In this document: positions 34,997-48,500 of the stretch, in pieces | How positions within the stretch are numbered: the stretch's first letter is position 1 | Layout of the letters: each line of letters starts with the position of its first letter | Assembly: GCA_947846985.1 (NCBI GenBank) | Contig: CANTUZ010000002.1 | Coordinates: forward strand, 152,949,889 to 153,013,888 | DNA length: 64,000 nt | Direction of reading: 5' to 3' | Source: Fratercula arctica | Taxonomy: Eukaryota > Chordata > Aves > Charadriiformes > Alcidae | Program-made: the position numbers and the translations under genes | Notes under the pieces: generated by a model | Database searches by the model: none | What the model was told of the DNA's origin: nothing | The model's input: only the letters and a program-made list of their open reading frames with translations

Positions 34997-37900
34997 CATA
35001 GAACAACAATCACAAAAAGTACTTAATCACCTTTAAATTACAGTGTTCCTAATTTAGCTAATGTTATTCCCCAAGGAAAAATTGCCTCATCTAGCATACA
35101 ATCAAGAAGGAATCAAGGGCTGTTCCTTCAAGTGGTTGACAGTTCAAAAAGAGATACAATTTTTTAAAAATAGGTTGCTAAAGGCTGAACTGTTTAATTG
35201 AATTATCTCTTTAAGAAATTGATGCAAATTAATATTATAATACTCCATTACATTGCCACAGAATCTTTCATCCTCAAGCCTTCATAAGATATATTAATAA
35301 ACTTGAACAAACCACCATTCTGTCCCTGTTTGAGGCTTTCTAATAACGATTTACATTTTGAAGGATGACGGTGTTTTCCTCTTTACAGATTGAGAAAAAA
35401 GAGCCCAAGAGCCCATCATCAGCCCAAGAGATGGAGTCCCTCGCATGATTTCCTTCAGTCCTCAAGGTGCTCACCAGGTACAATCCTGCTCTGTCCGGAA
35501 AAGCAGACGAGCTCGCTTTACTAATCGGATGGAAAGGTACGGTAGCAGGCAACGCAGCCAGAAAGATGACAAAAGGAATTGATGAAAAACAGAGCAAACC
35601 CAATGTGAGACAGCCATCTCAACAGCATTACAAATATTAAATAGTGAACCCTCCTTATCACTAGTGAAAAATCTGTATTATATCTCAAAAGGCTTAATTA
35701 TTCACTGGTCGTACGTGGAGGTGGGGACCTGGCGAGGCAGAATTCGCTGTTTTTTGAGAGCTGGTGTTTAAAGCCTCTGGTTTTAGAACAGGGGAAATAA
35801 CAATGTTGTGGTTCTACAGCTTTATTCGGGTTATATTTATGTCCCAAATTGTTTTTAAATTACCAAGTAGCATTGCTGTAGTGGGGGTACTGCTGCAATC
35901 ATTTCTGCTTGCTGGCAAAATAACAGCTGCTATTGCTTTACCAGGATTGATTTCCATAGAACAGCTCCATCTAAAGCCTACCTACAGGCAACAACTCTGC
36001 AGCAAAATATCAATGCGGTCTCATTTGCAGCTGTAAGCTTTTCTCAGAAGCAAAAAAAAATAGATACATTTTCAGCAAAGTCCAACACAGGATGTCATTC
36101 ATTCAGAGCACATAGAGGATGAGAAGCTTGTTTTTAAGGGACTAAATTTGTCTTCCACTTCCCCCTCACCAACAAGTTGGAAAAAAAAGTCTTTCCCCAG
36201 CTATCTCCATGCACAAGGCACAAAAGCTGAGAATCGAGGCTTGCATGTTGAATCAAGGGCTTTACAGATAGGCCACTTTTTTTCAGTAGTGGGAATGTGA
36301 AATGTTCTTGCTCACAGTTGCCATCTCAGGCTGGTAGATTCAGAAAAGGCGCTCGGGTCTATCACCTCCTTCCAAGCAACGCTCTTCTCGTCGCTCTGGA
36401 AACTCTTGCATGATGAACATCAATAAATGGCCAGCTGGGTTCCTGTGGCCGAGTTCAGGTGGGCACTTCCATCCCGTGCACATCCACAGTAGCACTAACA
36501 CAGCATATTTCCACACTCGCTGCTCAGCCGTGGCCTCCTTCCTACACCAACCCATGTCACTGGGACCAGAGCTCAGGGAGCCATATGATGGGTCACGCAG
36601 GGACCCGATTTGTCTGAAAATGAAGCCTACAAAGAAAGGTTATTTTAGCCTTAAAGGAGGACCCTGCCTTTTGTGTTTTACGAAGAAGGGGCAGCCTGCA
36701 TAACCATTCCCATGCTCATTCCCCAGTAGATACCTTCTTGTTTCTCATTACAGCCAACACAGGTTTAAATCTCCAGAACTGTTCATCTGAACCCTCTTTC
36801 AAACTGGCTTCATTACTTTATATCAGGTTCTGGTGTGGACATATTCACTCCACAAAAACTGGCCTCGCTTCCACATTTTAAAGCTGTTTAGCTGATGCAT
36901 CTTAAAGTCATGTCCTAAATTAATTTGGATGAAATTTCCTGAGTGCACCTGTGCAGACAAGCAGTAAGTTAAAAAAAAAAATCTGGTTGTGCTTGCAGTT
37001 ACATACATGCTTAAATGCTCAGAAGAAGAAGTAAAGCCTGTAATAGGTGTCACTTTTGCAAATAGTTCGTGTTCTCTTCTTTAAAGCAACATCAACTTTG
37101 ACTTCAGTATAATTACACATATATATCAAAGTTGCCTGTTGGGCTCTATCTCCAGCATGCACATTAGTCCAAGCCTTTGTCAGCCATTTCTCCCTTTAGG
37201 TGTGATACAAAACGAATCTGAGTTCTTCTGTACTTCCCAACAAGCAACAATTTTTAGTAGGTCACCGCTACTGAAATCTCTGGGATCCGTATTCATTGGT
37301 ACGCACAGAACTCGGTGTGTCAAACCACCTCAGGACATGGTCATGTGAAACATAATGCAACACTTTCTCCTATAAAAGAAAACATTATTTTTTGCCAGTC
37401 CATAAATCCAGCTTTTAAAACAAGCATTACATTCACAAAGAAATGGCTTAGAAAAAAAAATAAAATGTATTAGAAAAAAAATAAGACGTGTTTCAATGGG
37501 CAGACTTCCAATTCTGTGAAAGCGTGGAGTAGTCAGGGTTTTCTTTTTTGCCCTATCTCTTTAGTTATGTTTAGTTTTCGAAATTCTGATGAAAACAACT
37601 TGAATGTTAACCCTCTTTTCCAGACCTAGACACCTGGAATGTTAGTAAGGAGAAATCATTAGGGAGAGTTCTCTACTATGAGTCCAAGTTAAAGTTCTGC
37701 TGCACACTCCGTGGCCAGAAAGCATTTTGGGCAGATCAGATCATGCTGAGAGCCTGCTAGTGTACAGTTTCTTCAAAAAGAAAAAAATAGAAACAGAAGA
37801 GTTAGAAACAGGAGGAGCCCTTCCAACGAAGCAAAGAAGATGGACAAAAAGAAAAATCTAGTCTACTGATCCAAATAATACAGGCAGACTAGCACGTACT

Positions 37901-39838
37901 GGAATTTGGGACTAAAACCAAAGAGAGCTGACATGAGGACATGCTGCAGGGAGGGACAAGCACAGCCATGAATGGTGCCATTGTGTGACTGTTTTAATTA
38001 ATTTTTGTAATGAAGCCAAAGCTCTAATTTACCACATCCCAAAAGTAAATAGAAAAGGTTATGACCTTAATTTCAGAGGTGGGGAAGGAAAACCTAATTG
38101 CTAAGTCATCAGCTGTCACTCGTTAGTGCAATTGGATAGATACACTTGGTGTGTTACTATGAATAGTCCAGATTCAACAGTCAAAATAGTGGGTAATGAC
38201 AGCTTCATTCTCTCTCCCCTTCATCTTCTTTCCAAGTCTTTGATTAGTAACATTTTGTACCAGTTTTATCATGTGGATCACAATACTCCAGACTCCACCA
38301 GACTCTGAGTAAACCTGTCTGGGCCACATAATAGCCTTTTTTATTTTGTGTCTGCTCAGTACACAGATGTGTGCAGCTTGAGCAGGATGCAAAACATGCA
38401 GAGATTACAGGAGGTCCTTCCTGCCTTCTTACTTCATGCTAGTCCTGATTGAGTACATTCCTATACAGGAGCCAGTGATGGAAAGACAGTTTTTCCATGT
38501 AACATCCCTGCACAAAGAAATAGTGCAACATCTGGTTCTAACCATGGCCACTAAATAAATTCATTTAAATGTGCATTATACACTATTCAAAACACACCTC
38601 TGTTTGCACCACTCGGACTATGCACAACCATCCCTGCACTTAACTTGTGGGGTCATTTCGATGGGCCAAGGAAAGATGCATGGTCAGATCTGAGATTGAT
38701 CTGGGGTCCTCACGTCTTATCAAATGTACCTCTAGATGTGCCCACATAAAAAGAGTACAACACTGCACGCTCGCTAAACGAAGCATTTTCTACTCCAGAT
38801 CTTTTTGTTCTTTGCCCTACAGTGCCAGTTTGAAGAGGAAGTTATCCAGCATTAGAACATGGAGGATTTAAGCAGAAATGTTCATAATAAAAAACGCTGT
38901 TCTAGCAAGTTCTACTAGGGCAGAAACAAAGGAGTGATCTGCATTAGGTTGACTAGTTCAGACAAAGCATACCGGTATTAGGGTGCATATTATTAGATTA
39001 ACACCTATAATGTGGTAGCTATCACCCAAAATACAAATAACAGAGTGTTCCTGCCCCAAAATCCTTGTGTTAATAGCTGCCCTCTGTTCTCACTGTACGC
39101 AGAAGCAGCCGCTTGATTCTAGAAACAGGAACATTTCTTCTGGCACTGTCCTTTTCTCAATATTCCTACTTAAAATCCTGAATTACAGAGTGCTTCATCT
39201 ATAGTATGTTTTTAAGTCTTCAGTGGCAAGGCAGGTTAGTTAGCTGGTTGGCATCACAGTTTACCACTTTAGGTCCTGAGCACAAAATTCCATGTATTCT
39301 TCTGCCAGGAATCAAGATCATCAGGAAAATTCACCTGGTGCTTTCAACAACCAAGAATAAACCTCCTGAATGAGGTTCTGAACTTCTGTCAGTACAGGGA
39401 AATAACAGATATTCCCTCTTCTGTGGCTGTCAAATCAAGAGTGGACTGTCTTTTTTTTGAAGGACGTGTTTTAAGGAAACACAAATTAGCACAAATCCTG
39501 ATGGTCTGTGCTACCTGACAGGATGATCTAACAGTGTCTTTTGACTTTGAAGGCCACGGCTGTGTGAATCAACCTCTAAAGAAGACACAGGGTTTATCAC
39601 AAGTCTTGAGAGACAGCTGCCAGTCTTACTGATGCTGAGGGGTGATATACAGGGAAAGCACTGATCCTTTCATGCTCTTGTCCCAGTGGGTTGAGGGACA
39701 GCAGCAGGAGGGAGAAAGATCCCGTGATAAATGATCTGTGTGTGCCCAGTGGGCAGCGTGCTGGTCTCCAGAGCTGCATCTCTTCTGCGGACACTAAGGC
39801 TGTTGGCAGAGGTAACAGCTTTCATTAGACCAACTAAG

Positions 39839-39958
39839 AATCATAGAATTGTAGAATGTGTTGGGTTGGAAGGGACCTTTAAAGGTCACCTAGTCCAACC
39901 CCCCTGCAGTAAGCAGGGATGTCTTCAACTGGATCAGATTGCTCAGAGCCTCATCAAG
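39839..39958 (-). mobile_element. Short CR1 tail (about 120 bp), copy A
   Basis: AATCATAGAATTGTAGAATG is followed by GTTGGGTTGGAAGGGACC and CCCCCCTGCAGTAAGCAGGG, and similarity stops at GAGCCTCATCAAG. This is the last about 120 bp of a CR1 in minus orientation. A second copy at 62262-62379 shares the same variant bases and the same inner breakpoint. Confidence 0.9.
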
Positions 39959-40229
39959 ATATTTGGAAAAAACAGACAAGTGTTTGAGTGCACGAGCTTT
40001 TCCTAAAACCTGTGTAAAATGGGATAAAACACAAAGCTAAGTGAAGACATTAAAAATACAAAAATGATTTCTGGTTAACATTTGACATTGCTCTCGTGTG
40101 AGAAAGCAAAGCGCTGGTTTTTAGAGGAGAGCTTCCACATCAGCTTTGGTTTTAGGGCTGAAAATATCCTCCCTGGGTATCTGGGTACTTGGTTGACATC
40201 CACATCTTTTGGCCTTTTGTATCTGAATC

Positions 40230-40380
40230 CCATGGCAACGCTGATTTCCCAGCCCGCGCTCTGCCGAGCAGGGATGGGTGAGCAGGGCCGGCGGGGGCTG
40301 CGGCGCGGGGTCCCCTCCCGTGCTGCCGCGTGAAAGGGGGAGCGGATTTTACGCCCTTCAGTTGCAAAAGGAGCGCTCAG
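40230..40380. promoter_or_regulatory. Small CpG cluster with RFX-type half site
   Basis: About 16 CpG dinucleotides fall in roughly 150 bp, unlike the CpG-poor DNA around it. At the left edge CCATGGCAAC matches half of an RFX X-box, and GCCGGCGG and GCGGCGCGGGG words follow. This could be a small CpG island marking a distal enhancer or a noncoding-RNA promoter about 9 kb upstream of MTSS1. No splice-supported exon or coding frame could be identified. Confidence 0.35.
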
Positions 40381-40550
40381 CTCTGCCGTCAAGGCTGGCC
40401 TTCAGCTCTGTAGATCTCAGTCATCTGCGAAGAATTGCCGCACGCTGACCTAGATACTCCATCAGCTCTGCTGCAGCACTGGCTTGGCGGCGGGGCTGCC
40501 ATTTCCCTGGTCTCTGCTCTGCCCTATATCCTGCCTTGCGGATTGGGGGC

Positions 40551-40567
40551 GGGGGGGGGGGGGGGGG
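40551..40567 (+). repeat. G17 homopolymer
   Basis: A G5-C-G17 run followed by AGGAGAGG. It has G-quadruplex potential and accounts for the glycine run in an overlapping chance frame (40435-40983). Confidence 0.9.
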
Positions 40568-43500
40568 AGGAGAGGAACAAATTAATGTTAATCAGAATAG
40601 CATTTTCCTCCAATGATTTTTCTGGAAAAAAAGAGTTTCTCAGGGAATTCTGTTGCCATAATCTTCTCCTACTGCTCCCATCTCATTACATTGCTTTATC
40701 TCAGAAATCCTGCCACTTTTCAAACATACGCTGTCCTCAAGAGACAAGAAATGTGCCACCTCCATCCCTCCTTTCCTTGCATCTCCATCGTGTACTCCAT
40801 AGTACGTCAACAGAGACTGGGGAGGGCAATTTATCAGATAATTCATTAGATAAAAAGGGGGCCCCAAGCGAGGGCAAGCCTGGCCCTCTGACAGCAGCCA
40901 TCCGAGATGTCCACATTGCACTCCGGTGGCCTATCATTAACCAGACACTCGGCCCAGCTCGAGAAGTACTGCTGATAATATGAAAGTGTCTTTGTAGTTG
41001 CTGATCTGTACTAGATAGGAAATGAGAAAAAAGCCAAAACCCAAACCCTTGATTGCCTCTAAAATTTCACTAGAATCAAATTAGATATTGGCAAATCTAA
41101 TTTTTCCTCTAAAAAGAATTAACAACTGTAACGGTCCACCTGGGATTACCAGTAAAGGGGAGTGTCTATCCTTGCAGCCTCGCTGTAGAGGGCCACCGGG
41201 GCAACGCCAGCAGAGCATCCCAGGAGGCAAACTTTCTCCTTCTTGTTTGCTTCACATGGCAGTGTTCGGCCTTGAGCAGACACGGCATCCTGCAGCACGA
41301 TGCCATGATGGAGCGTGGTACTGCGCTGCCTTGCCTTCCTCCATAGTTCAAGGAGAAGAGCTGCCTGGACCTGGAGACCCCTTGGTTGAACCTGATGCAC
41401 TACAGACTGCTCTGAATAAAATCCCTGCCCTCCTTTCTGCTCTGAACCACGCAGAGCCACAGGCTCGGCTCTCTGCTCCTCCATGCTGCTTTCGTGCGGC
41501 CTGAAATGAAGCATTTGGACTAAAATGCTCGTACTCCATCCCTTGGCTTCCCATCTTCGTTACAGGGCTACTGCAGCCTTGGAGGGACTGGCCACCCCTG
41601 CGTGCTGCACCAGAGCTCTGGTGGCGTCTATCTGGTGGGATGGAGGACATGGTTTTGGCTCGGTGCCCGGTGGGACAGACTGAGTGAACAGCCCACTGGT
41701 TTTCCAGCCACGTATGACAGGAGGAGAGGCCGTGGCCGACAGGTTTTCTTGCAGGTTGTTCAGAGAATTGGGAAGAAAATACTGCAGAGCACAGTCATAA
41801 ACATCGTAATTCACTCGGCAGGATTTGCAGGGCAAGGTGAATAACGCAGAAGCAAGGGGAAACAATGCGACTTTATTCCAACATATATAAAAATACGTTG
41901 GAGCCTGATAATTTCTTAGAATTAAAAAAAAAAAAAAGCCTGTAAATGCCAGCGTCTTGAGAGAAGTGAGGGATTCCTTGAATTCAGGAGACATCTTTCC
42001 CTGAAGAAGGGGGAAGCGAAAAGGAGGTGAGGTCTGACAGCCCTGCCCTGCACTCTTTGGCTGATGCCTTTCTTCTTGAGGTAATAAAAATAACAGTGTT
42101 TTCAGAAGTGCTCTGATGGAGTGACTGTGACAAGGGCTGCTCTGGAGAGATGTCAGCCCCATTTTCACCTCATGCCACTTTTTCCTCCTTCGCTAACCTC
42201 TGATTAAAAGGGATTTGTCTTTTACATCCACGGTCTTGCCAGCGCCAAATCCTCAACCCCGTGGTGAAGTCTGCGTGGGGTGGGAAGAGGGAGTGCTGGG
42301 GAAGCTGGGTGGCAGCAGGACAGGGTTTTGAGAAGAGCTCCCCAAGGAACATGCGTGTACAAGATGGTTTCCCACTCCCTGAAGACTTCAGGGCATTTCT
42401 GTTGTTAGGGACAGGGGCTGGACTTCATCAGAAGACAACCAGCAGCCTTGAAAGCCAGTGCCTGGCTGACTTTTGCTAAGATTGTGAGGTGCCAGAAGAC
42501 ACGAAGTCCTAAAAATTTGGTGCCCCACTACTCTGAGGGAAGGCTTTGACACCCTCCCATGCCACATAGCTGCATTTCGGCTCAGCGGAATCAAACCGGG
42601 CTGGAACTCGCCCCGGGACAAACCAGTTGGGTCTTTTGTTTCCGTCTTTCCCACCAAGGGCTCCTGCAGCGGAGAATGGCCTTGCTTTCCCCGGCTCCCA
42701 GCGCACGTTGCAAAGCCCACCTTCCCCAGGCTGCAAAGGTGGACAGCGTGGTGTCACAGAGATACAGGGCTGGAGGCTGGAGGGCGTTTTAAGCAGGCCC
42801 GTGTGATTTGACAGCGTAGACTATATTTGGGATGTTTATTTTGAGGGAGGGCCTGTTATTCGAAGCTTTTGTATTCAAATCGTTGACTTAGAATAGCTCG
42901 CCGAAAAATGTAGATGTTTTATTTCTGTATAAAAAATGCAAAACACACTGCAGAGGACTGCAGCGGCACCAGTGGATTAAAAACAAGGTAATACGAGAAG
43001 CCAGTGAGCTGGTTTGTCTGTCACCTGCCAAGAGTTTAACTTCCAGTTGAATTCAGCAACTTTGCTCTTAACGGTACTGAGCTTTCCAAGTAATAAAGTA
43101 AATGCAAAGATGGCAAGCAGTGCATTTAAAATATTTATCAGGGCTAGCGCAATAAATATATTCCATTCCCTCATTCCTATTTCTGAATTTACTTAAATGC
43201 AGCGAGATGAAGTAATTTCACAATGAGCACAATATTATTCCCTTGCATTAATCATGCATTGATTGCCAATGCAATCTGAGATAGTGGTACCAACGAACAA
43301 ATAGGAAATATGCTTCCAGATTTTGTTGTTTCTCTCCCACTGTGATCACTCCTTGGGCTTGCTTTCCTTCTCCGCCCCATCCCTCCATCGCAGGCAAGAA
43401 GCTGAGTGTGCCGAGGAGGAATGGTGGTTTGCGAGGGATCTGTGCCACGCTCTTGTGCGAATGCCGCTCCTCCTGCTCCCACGTGGCCCGGGCACAGAGG

Positions 43501-44436
43501 GCACATTGCATGCATGGCTGCGGCAGCACAAGCTCTTTGAAACGCTATGTCAGCCTGTCTCTCTGATACACCAATAAAGCAGAGCTTTTGAAGCATTAAT
43601 TTTTCAAGCTGTGGGTGGGTATTTATACCATTGCAGTCTGTGTAATGGCTGAGCCTTGTTCTGCCAGGTGGCTATTTTCCTTCTTCGGGATTCAGTGCAC
43701 TTTCTACTGATGCTGGCGGCAAGTCTCCCGCTTGTGTTGCTGGGAGGGGGAATTGTCTATTGTGATAATAGCATACTGTGTGTGAAATCTGATAATGAGG
43801 ATTCTGTAGATGTGGCACTGCATTGATTTAATGTCTTTTCCAGGCATTGATCTGGAGCAAGACCCTCCCCTCTAAACTTAGTCCTTGAAACTAAAGAAGA
43901 CTTTTATAAAATTATTTTTTTCAAAATATAGAAGGAAATAGAGAAGGAAAGAAGAAAGAGAGGTGGTTTATATGCTGAGGGCTCCTGCATTTCACAAGGG
44001 CTAGGAAAATTTCTGTCTGGAGAGACACTAAGGCTTTTACCTCCAGGTGGGAGCTGGGAGGCAGGAGCAGGTGTCTCTCCCGTTGGCAAGCTCTGCGAAA
44101 GCCTGTATCCACCTCTGCGTGGAAAGCTCAGCAGGCGTTCCTGCAGCCCACAAATTGTTGCCAGCTGCCGAAGTGAAATGGTTCAGCACTGAGTCTCCCG
44201 GGATGTGTTCTGGCCAAAATTCAATTGGATTACAAACCAATTGCTCCAGCCTGTCCCAGAAGCAGGAAACCACCTTCAGCTGGCTGCTGGGATCTGGTCC
44301 CGGTGACAGACAGTGCTGCTCCTTGCCTGCTGCAATGTGTTTGCGGCAGCTCGCCGGGAGCAGTGGCTCTCCTTGCAGGTCTTACGGCTCTCCCTCCTTC
44401 CCCAAGCTGTGGGAATGATGATTTCCTGAAAAAAAT

Positions 44437-44473
44437 TAAAAAACAAAATTAAAAAAAAAAAAATAAAAAAAAG
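44437..44473 (+). repeat. A-rich low-complexity tract
   Basis: AAAAAATTAAAAAACAAAAT-type sequence with runs of 13 and 8 A, upstream of MTSS1. No retrogene body is seen. Confidence 0.8.
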
Positions 44474-44654
44474 GAGGAGAGAGGACTGAAAGGTGCACTG
44501 CTGCAAGCGGCTTTTCTCCAAGCAGTGATTTCTTGGCAAAACATCTTCTGAAACTCCAGGCGCCACATCCTCCCAAAGCACTACCACTCACGTGAAACTG
44601 AAATAGCAAATATCTTTCACCGAAATAAGAAAATTGCTTTTGTTTCATATACAG

Positions 44655-44850
44655 TTTGGCTGTGAATACAAATCAAAGAGGCCCAGCCAATTCTATAGGC
44701 AGCAAGACTATCTAATGATAGTTTGTAATCAAAAACATTTTGGAAAAGAGAAAGGAGTTTCCTGTTTGGGGACTAAGTCAGGCTCTGATTATTTGTGATT
44801 AAAGGCAAGACATTAATGAGAAACAGGTTGTCATACATTCACCCACCTGT
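44655..44850. promoter_or_regulatory. Candidate regulatory stretch with TCF/LEF-like sites
   Basis: A compact non-repetitive segment contains ACAAATCAAAGAG (TCF/LEF core ATCAAAG), TAATGATAG, GTAATC, GTGATTAAAGG and CATTAATGAG words. The look is that of a conserved noncoding element, but conservation cannot be judged from one sequence. Confidence 0.2.
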
Positions 44851-45455
44851 TGTGTTTCTTCCCTCTCCCTCTTCAGCACTGCCTACACCTACTTGGTGTG
44901 GACTTGGATGAAGGACTTGGTGACGGATCTTAGCAGGATGCCTCAGCTAAAGCCCCACGTAAGCCTTCTCGTAAGCTGGACCTTCAGCAGGACTCACTTG
45001 GGAAAAGAAGTCATCATCTTTGCTTCACTTGTGGGTGCGAAGCAGTGGAGCAGGCATGTGTCAGTCTTGCCAATTTAAGATGAAGTCTAAACGTGAATAA
45101 GGGAGCAGGATGCTGTTGAGGCTCTTGGCTGATCCTGCTGGGTAAGAAGTGCCAGCGGTGGAGCATTCCCCGGCTGGGGCACTGGGCTGCCTGTGGGCTC
45201 CTTTGCACTGAAGGGATGAGACCTGTAAGAGCGCAAGGCAGAGAAGAACAGGGAGATGTGGATGCCTGAGGGTGTAATCAGGAGCTTCGCCCCATGAAAG
45301 GGGTGAGGGAGGGAGGCTTTGATTCCTCTCTCTCCCACGCACCTTCACTTCCCTTTCTTTTCCTCTCTATTTCTAGTCCCGTGGGGAAAACATTGCTATT
45401 AAAGCAAAGCTCCAGGGAGCTAAAATATACGTAGGGATTCTTTGGAGGAAAACTT

Positions 45456-45517
45456 GGCTCTGGTGAAGTAAACAGGATTTTTGGAATCAACTTCAATGGA
45501 GCCTGAATTTCACCTTG
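45456..45517. repeat. Possible copy of the TAACTCC/CTTCAATGG palindromic repeat
   Basis: TCTGGTGAAGTAAACAGGAT, TCAACTTCAATGGAGCC and TGAATTTCACCTTGG have the order of the repeat described at 55789, but the match is weak and short. Confidence 0.25.
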
Positions 45518-48500
45518 GCAAAAAAAAATACTGTCCTAAAACATTTCCCAAAACATTGCCTGCTTGATGCTGACCTTTCTATCACAACCGTACGGAGCCT
45601 GATACCGTACTGTGAAATTCACCACTCTTTTGTGATAAATCACATCCTTCTTTCAGGAGGTAACAACAAATAAATACCCCTTAATCGTCCCGAGAACAGG
45701 ATCAACAGTTTCACGTATCACTGGGCACCATGATCAGACCTTTGTAGTTTCAGTGGGAAACTGCTGGAAATCAAATGTTTCTGCAGAGGCTGTTTATTTG
45801 AGGGACAACTGGAATATTCCAGTGATCCAGATTTAGTTATTTTTGGTGTCCCTTTCCATAGGGAGTTGGCAACCTATTTAAATCCAGGGGACCATGACTA
45901 GCTATTCAAGTTTTGCGCTGCTGGATTTGTGCTGTGTATATTTTGGAAACAATGTCTGCTCTGAGCAGCAGATCGAGCGATGCCACAGCCCACATCAGTC
46001 AAAAGCTCTTGTGATTATTTTTCTTTTCCTCTTCCATTTTCAGTGAAGGCTGTGCTCTGTTCTCCCTCTTTCTATATTTTATTGCCAGTGTGGAATGCTT
46101 TAAAAATGCCATTAAGGAATGTGTTACCCAGAAAGATCTTTTCAACAGCAGCGAAGCTCTGAATCTATGATATCATTCTGATGATTGAAAAAGCACAAGC
46201 ATTTTCTGTTGGGTAAGTGTAACTCTGGGCTATTGACAACAGGCTTCTAATGTAACGTGCAGAGCCCACATTTGGTTAAATGCACAGTGGTTTTGACATG
46301 ATTGGCCTGATTTTCCAAGGTATTCAAACATCTGAGGATCCCAAGCCTCCGGTCTTCAACTTCTCAGCAAAGGAGACCAGACACTGGAGATTCAAAAATT
46401 TGATCCAAAGAATGAGCCACCCAAATCTGTGAAGCCCAGTGACTTTACCTTTTTTGCCATCCCCCACTTTCCCATTCCTGGGAGAATTCAGCCTGATTTC
46501 CTCACTTGCACTCTACCTTTCACAAGCACTTCTGGAGCCATTACTCCACCTGCCTGGAAGGGGCCTGGGATCGGGGAGTGCATCGGCAGCAAGGGGTGAC
46601 TCAGCGGTGAGAAGCGGTTTGCAGTTACAAACCTGCCTCCCACGGCAGCTCCGAGCAGGGAATAATCAGCATGTGTGAGCAAACACCTGGGCTCGGCACG
46701 ATGAAACGGCAGCCGGTCCTCCTCCGACATCTGCCTCCGCTGTCAGTCTCTCACGTGTGCCCACGTAGCACCGTCCTCTCCACAGCCAGGCACCCAGAGT
46801 GGATCTCCCCATGCGATCCTTTCCCAGCCGGCAGCAAAGGATGCCTCACCTGCCTCCTCCACATCTCACCCCTTGCCCAGCTCCAGTCTATGTCTCCCTC
46901 TGCTATTTGCTTTGGGAAGCCCCTGGCGGAAGATGGAACTGTATTCTTTTATACGCGGTATACTTTCATGCATTAAGATGATGTGAGGTTTCCCTCTGCA
47001 CTGCTTTGTCGCCCCCAAACCCTGCCTCGGGCAGGTTTGGCTTTGTCCTTTGGGACAAGATGGCAGTGGGACTGGGAACAGACTGGCTGCGCAGGAGCGG
47101 GATGCTCAGAGATGTTCCCACTTCCACCATGGCCTCACTGCATGAGGCTGTAATGCCAGGTAACTTCTCTGTTCTCTGTATTTAAAGATTGAAAAAGCAA
47201 CTCTGACCTACTGAGATTAAAATAACTTAAGAGCCTGGGCAATGCCTTATTAACTGATCATTGCCAGGAAAGGAAGAGAAAAAATAAGCTGGAAAAAAAA
47301 CCTTATTTCACTTGCCTTGTTCCGTCTGTAGAAATGACATTTGATAACAATGTCACTTGGGCATGTAGAAGTCAGCGGCTCCGCTGCCATTGAATTCCCA
47401 CAACCTCCACCTGCCTCCCCGGGCCCTTGTATCTCACTTAGCACAAGCAAAAAAACTTGGTCGTCTCACCAAGAGACAGAATCCTGGTGCAATGCACAGA
47501 GAACCCTGTCAGGTAGATGTTGTTAAGAGCAAATTTCATTAGAAATATTGTTGAAAGACAGAGGAGGTGGATGACAAACCAAGGGCTAGCACAGAGCGTG
47601 TCCTGCCGAAGTCACTAGGGCTACTTTGGTGTCTTTAGCAGAAGTCAGACTGGATGCGGACCCTGGGCCATTTTGTGGACCTCGATCTTCTACTCTTGTG
47701 AGCAGTCCTGGAGGAGGATGGCTTTAAAGTCCCTTTCAGACCGTTCTTGGCCAGAGAAATGTATGCATCCGAGATGCTACAGATGATTAGAATTATTTTT
47801 GCTAGCACAGTTTATTAAGAAATGTCCTTAGTGATAAAGTTGCTCAGTTCTTCATTCTGTGAGTTATAATGTGAAAATAGACATTGCTCTGCAAACAGAG
47901 AAAGGCTGGTTAGTCTCTACTAAATTCCCAACGAGTAGCACCAAAGCTGTGGCGTCAAGAAGCTACAAAGCTCTTGTCAAATAGGGCTAAAAGTGTCTAA
48001 AGACTGGCCTCTACTCCTGGAAGAAGCACCAGTGGGATGCTGTATGCTTTAGCACTCTGCTGTGTTCCTTCCACATGCTGTCTTGCTCCAAGCAGATGAT
48101 GTCCTCAGTTCAGTACCTGACTTTTTATAGTCCACAAGGTAAGCAGAGCATTTCCAGATTGCTGGGGAGGGAAGAGGTCCTCATTCAGCAGTCCCACTTC
48201 ACCTCAGCGCCACTCCGTGATCTCCCAGAGCCTGCTGATGGCAGCCAAAAGGAGGGAAGACAACCAGAACTGTGTCCTGCCTGGGTTCCAGCTGGTGTCA
48301 TGGCCTTTACTACGGACTTGCTGGTTTCCATCACAGCTACTCACTCCTCGTGCTGCTGCTGCTTGGCCACGCTGGCCCCTTATTGCAAAGATGGCAACTG
48401 GTGGTGTAACATTTTCTGCTTTAAGAAACACAGGCCCTTGCCACTTGCATAAAGAAATTCCTGCAGCATAAGCCTATTTGCTTGTGCTTTTCCCCTGTCT

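Larger units (their letters stand above)
32261..39838. other. Intergenic DNA upstream of MTSS1, proximal part
   Basis: No exon, RNA gene or intact transposon was recognised. It contains the CATTTC array (32775-32832), a palindromic repeat relic (34901-34996) and AT-rich stretches (33680-33900, 35140-35300). In mammals the next genes upstream of MTSS1 lie far away, toward SQLE; nothing of SQLE is seen here. Confidence 0.6.

Noticed and set aside
41560..42168. Longest minus-strand frame outside the GC island apart from 30212-30928 (202 codons)
   Set aside because: No domain is recognised, it contains a poly-F run created by an A-rich tract, and no splice or start context supports it. A frame of this size is not surprising in 64 kb read in six frames.
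47711..47745. GGCTTTAAAGTCCCTTTCAG, resembling a CR1 3' end
   Set aside because: Only about 25 bases resemble CR1 and the terminal ATTCTATG repeat is missing.
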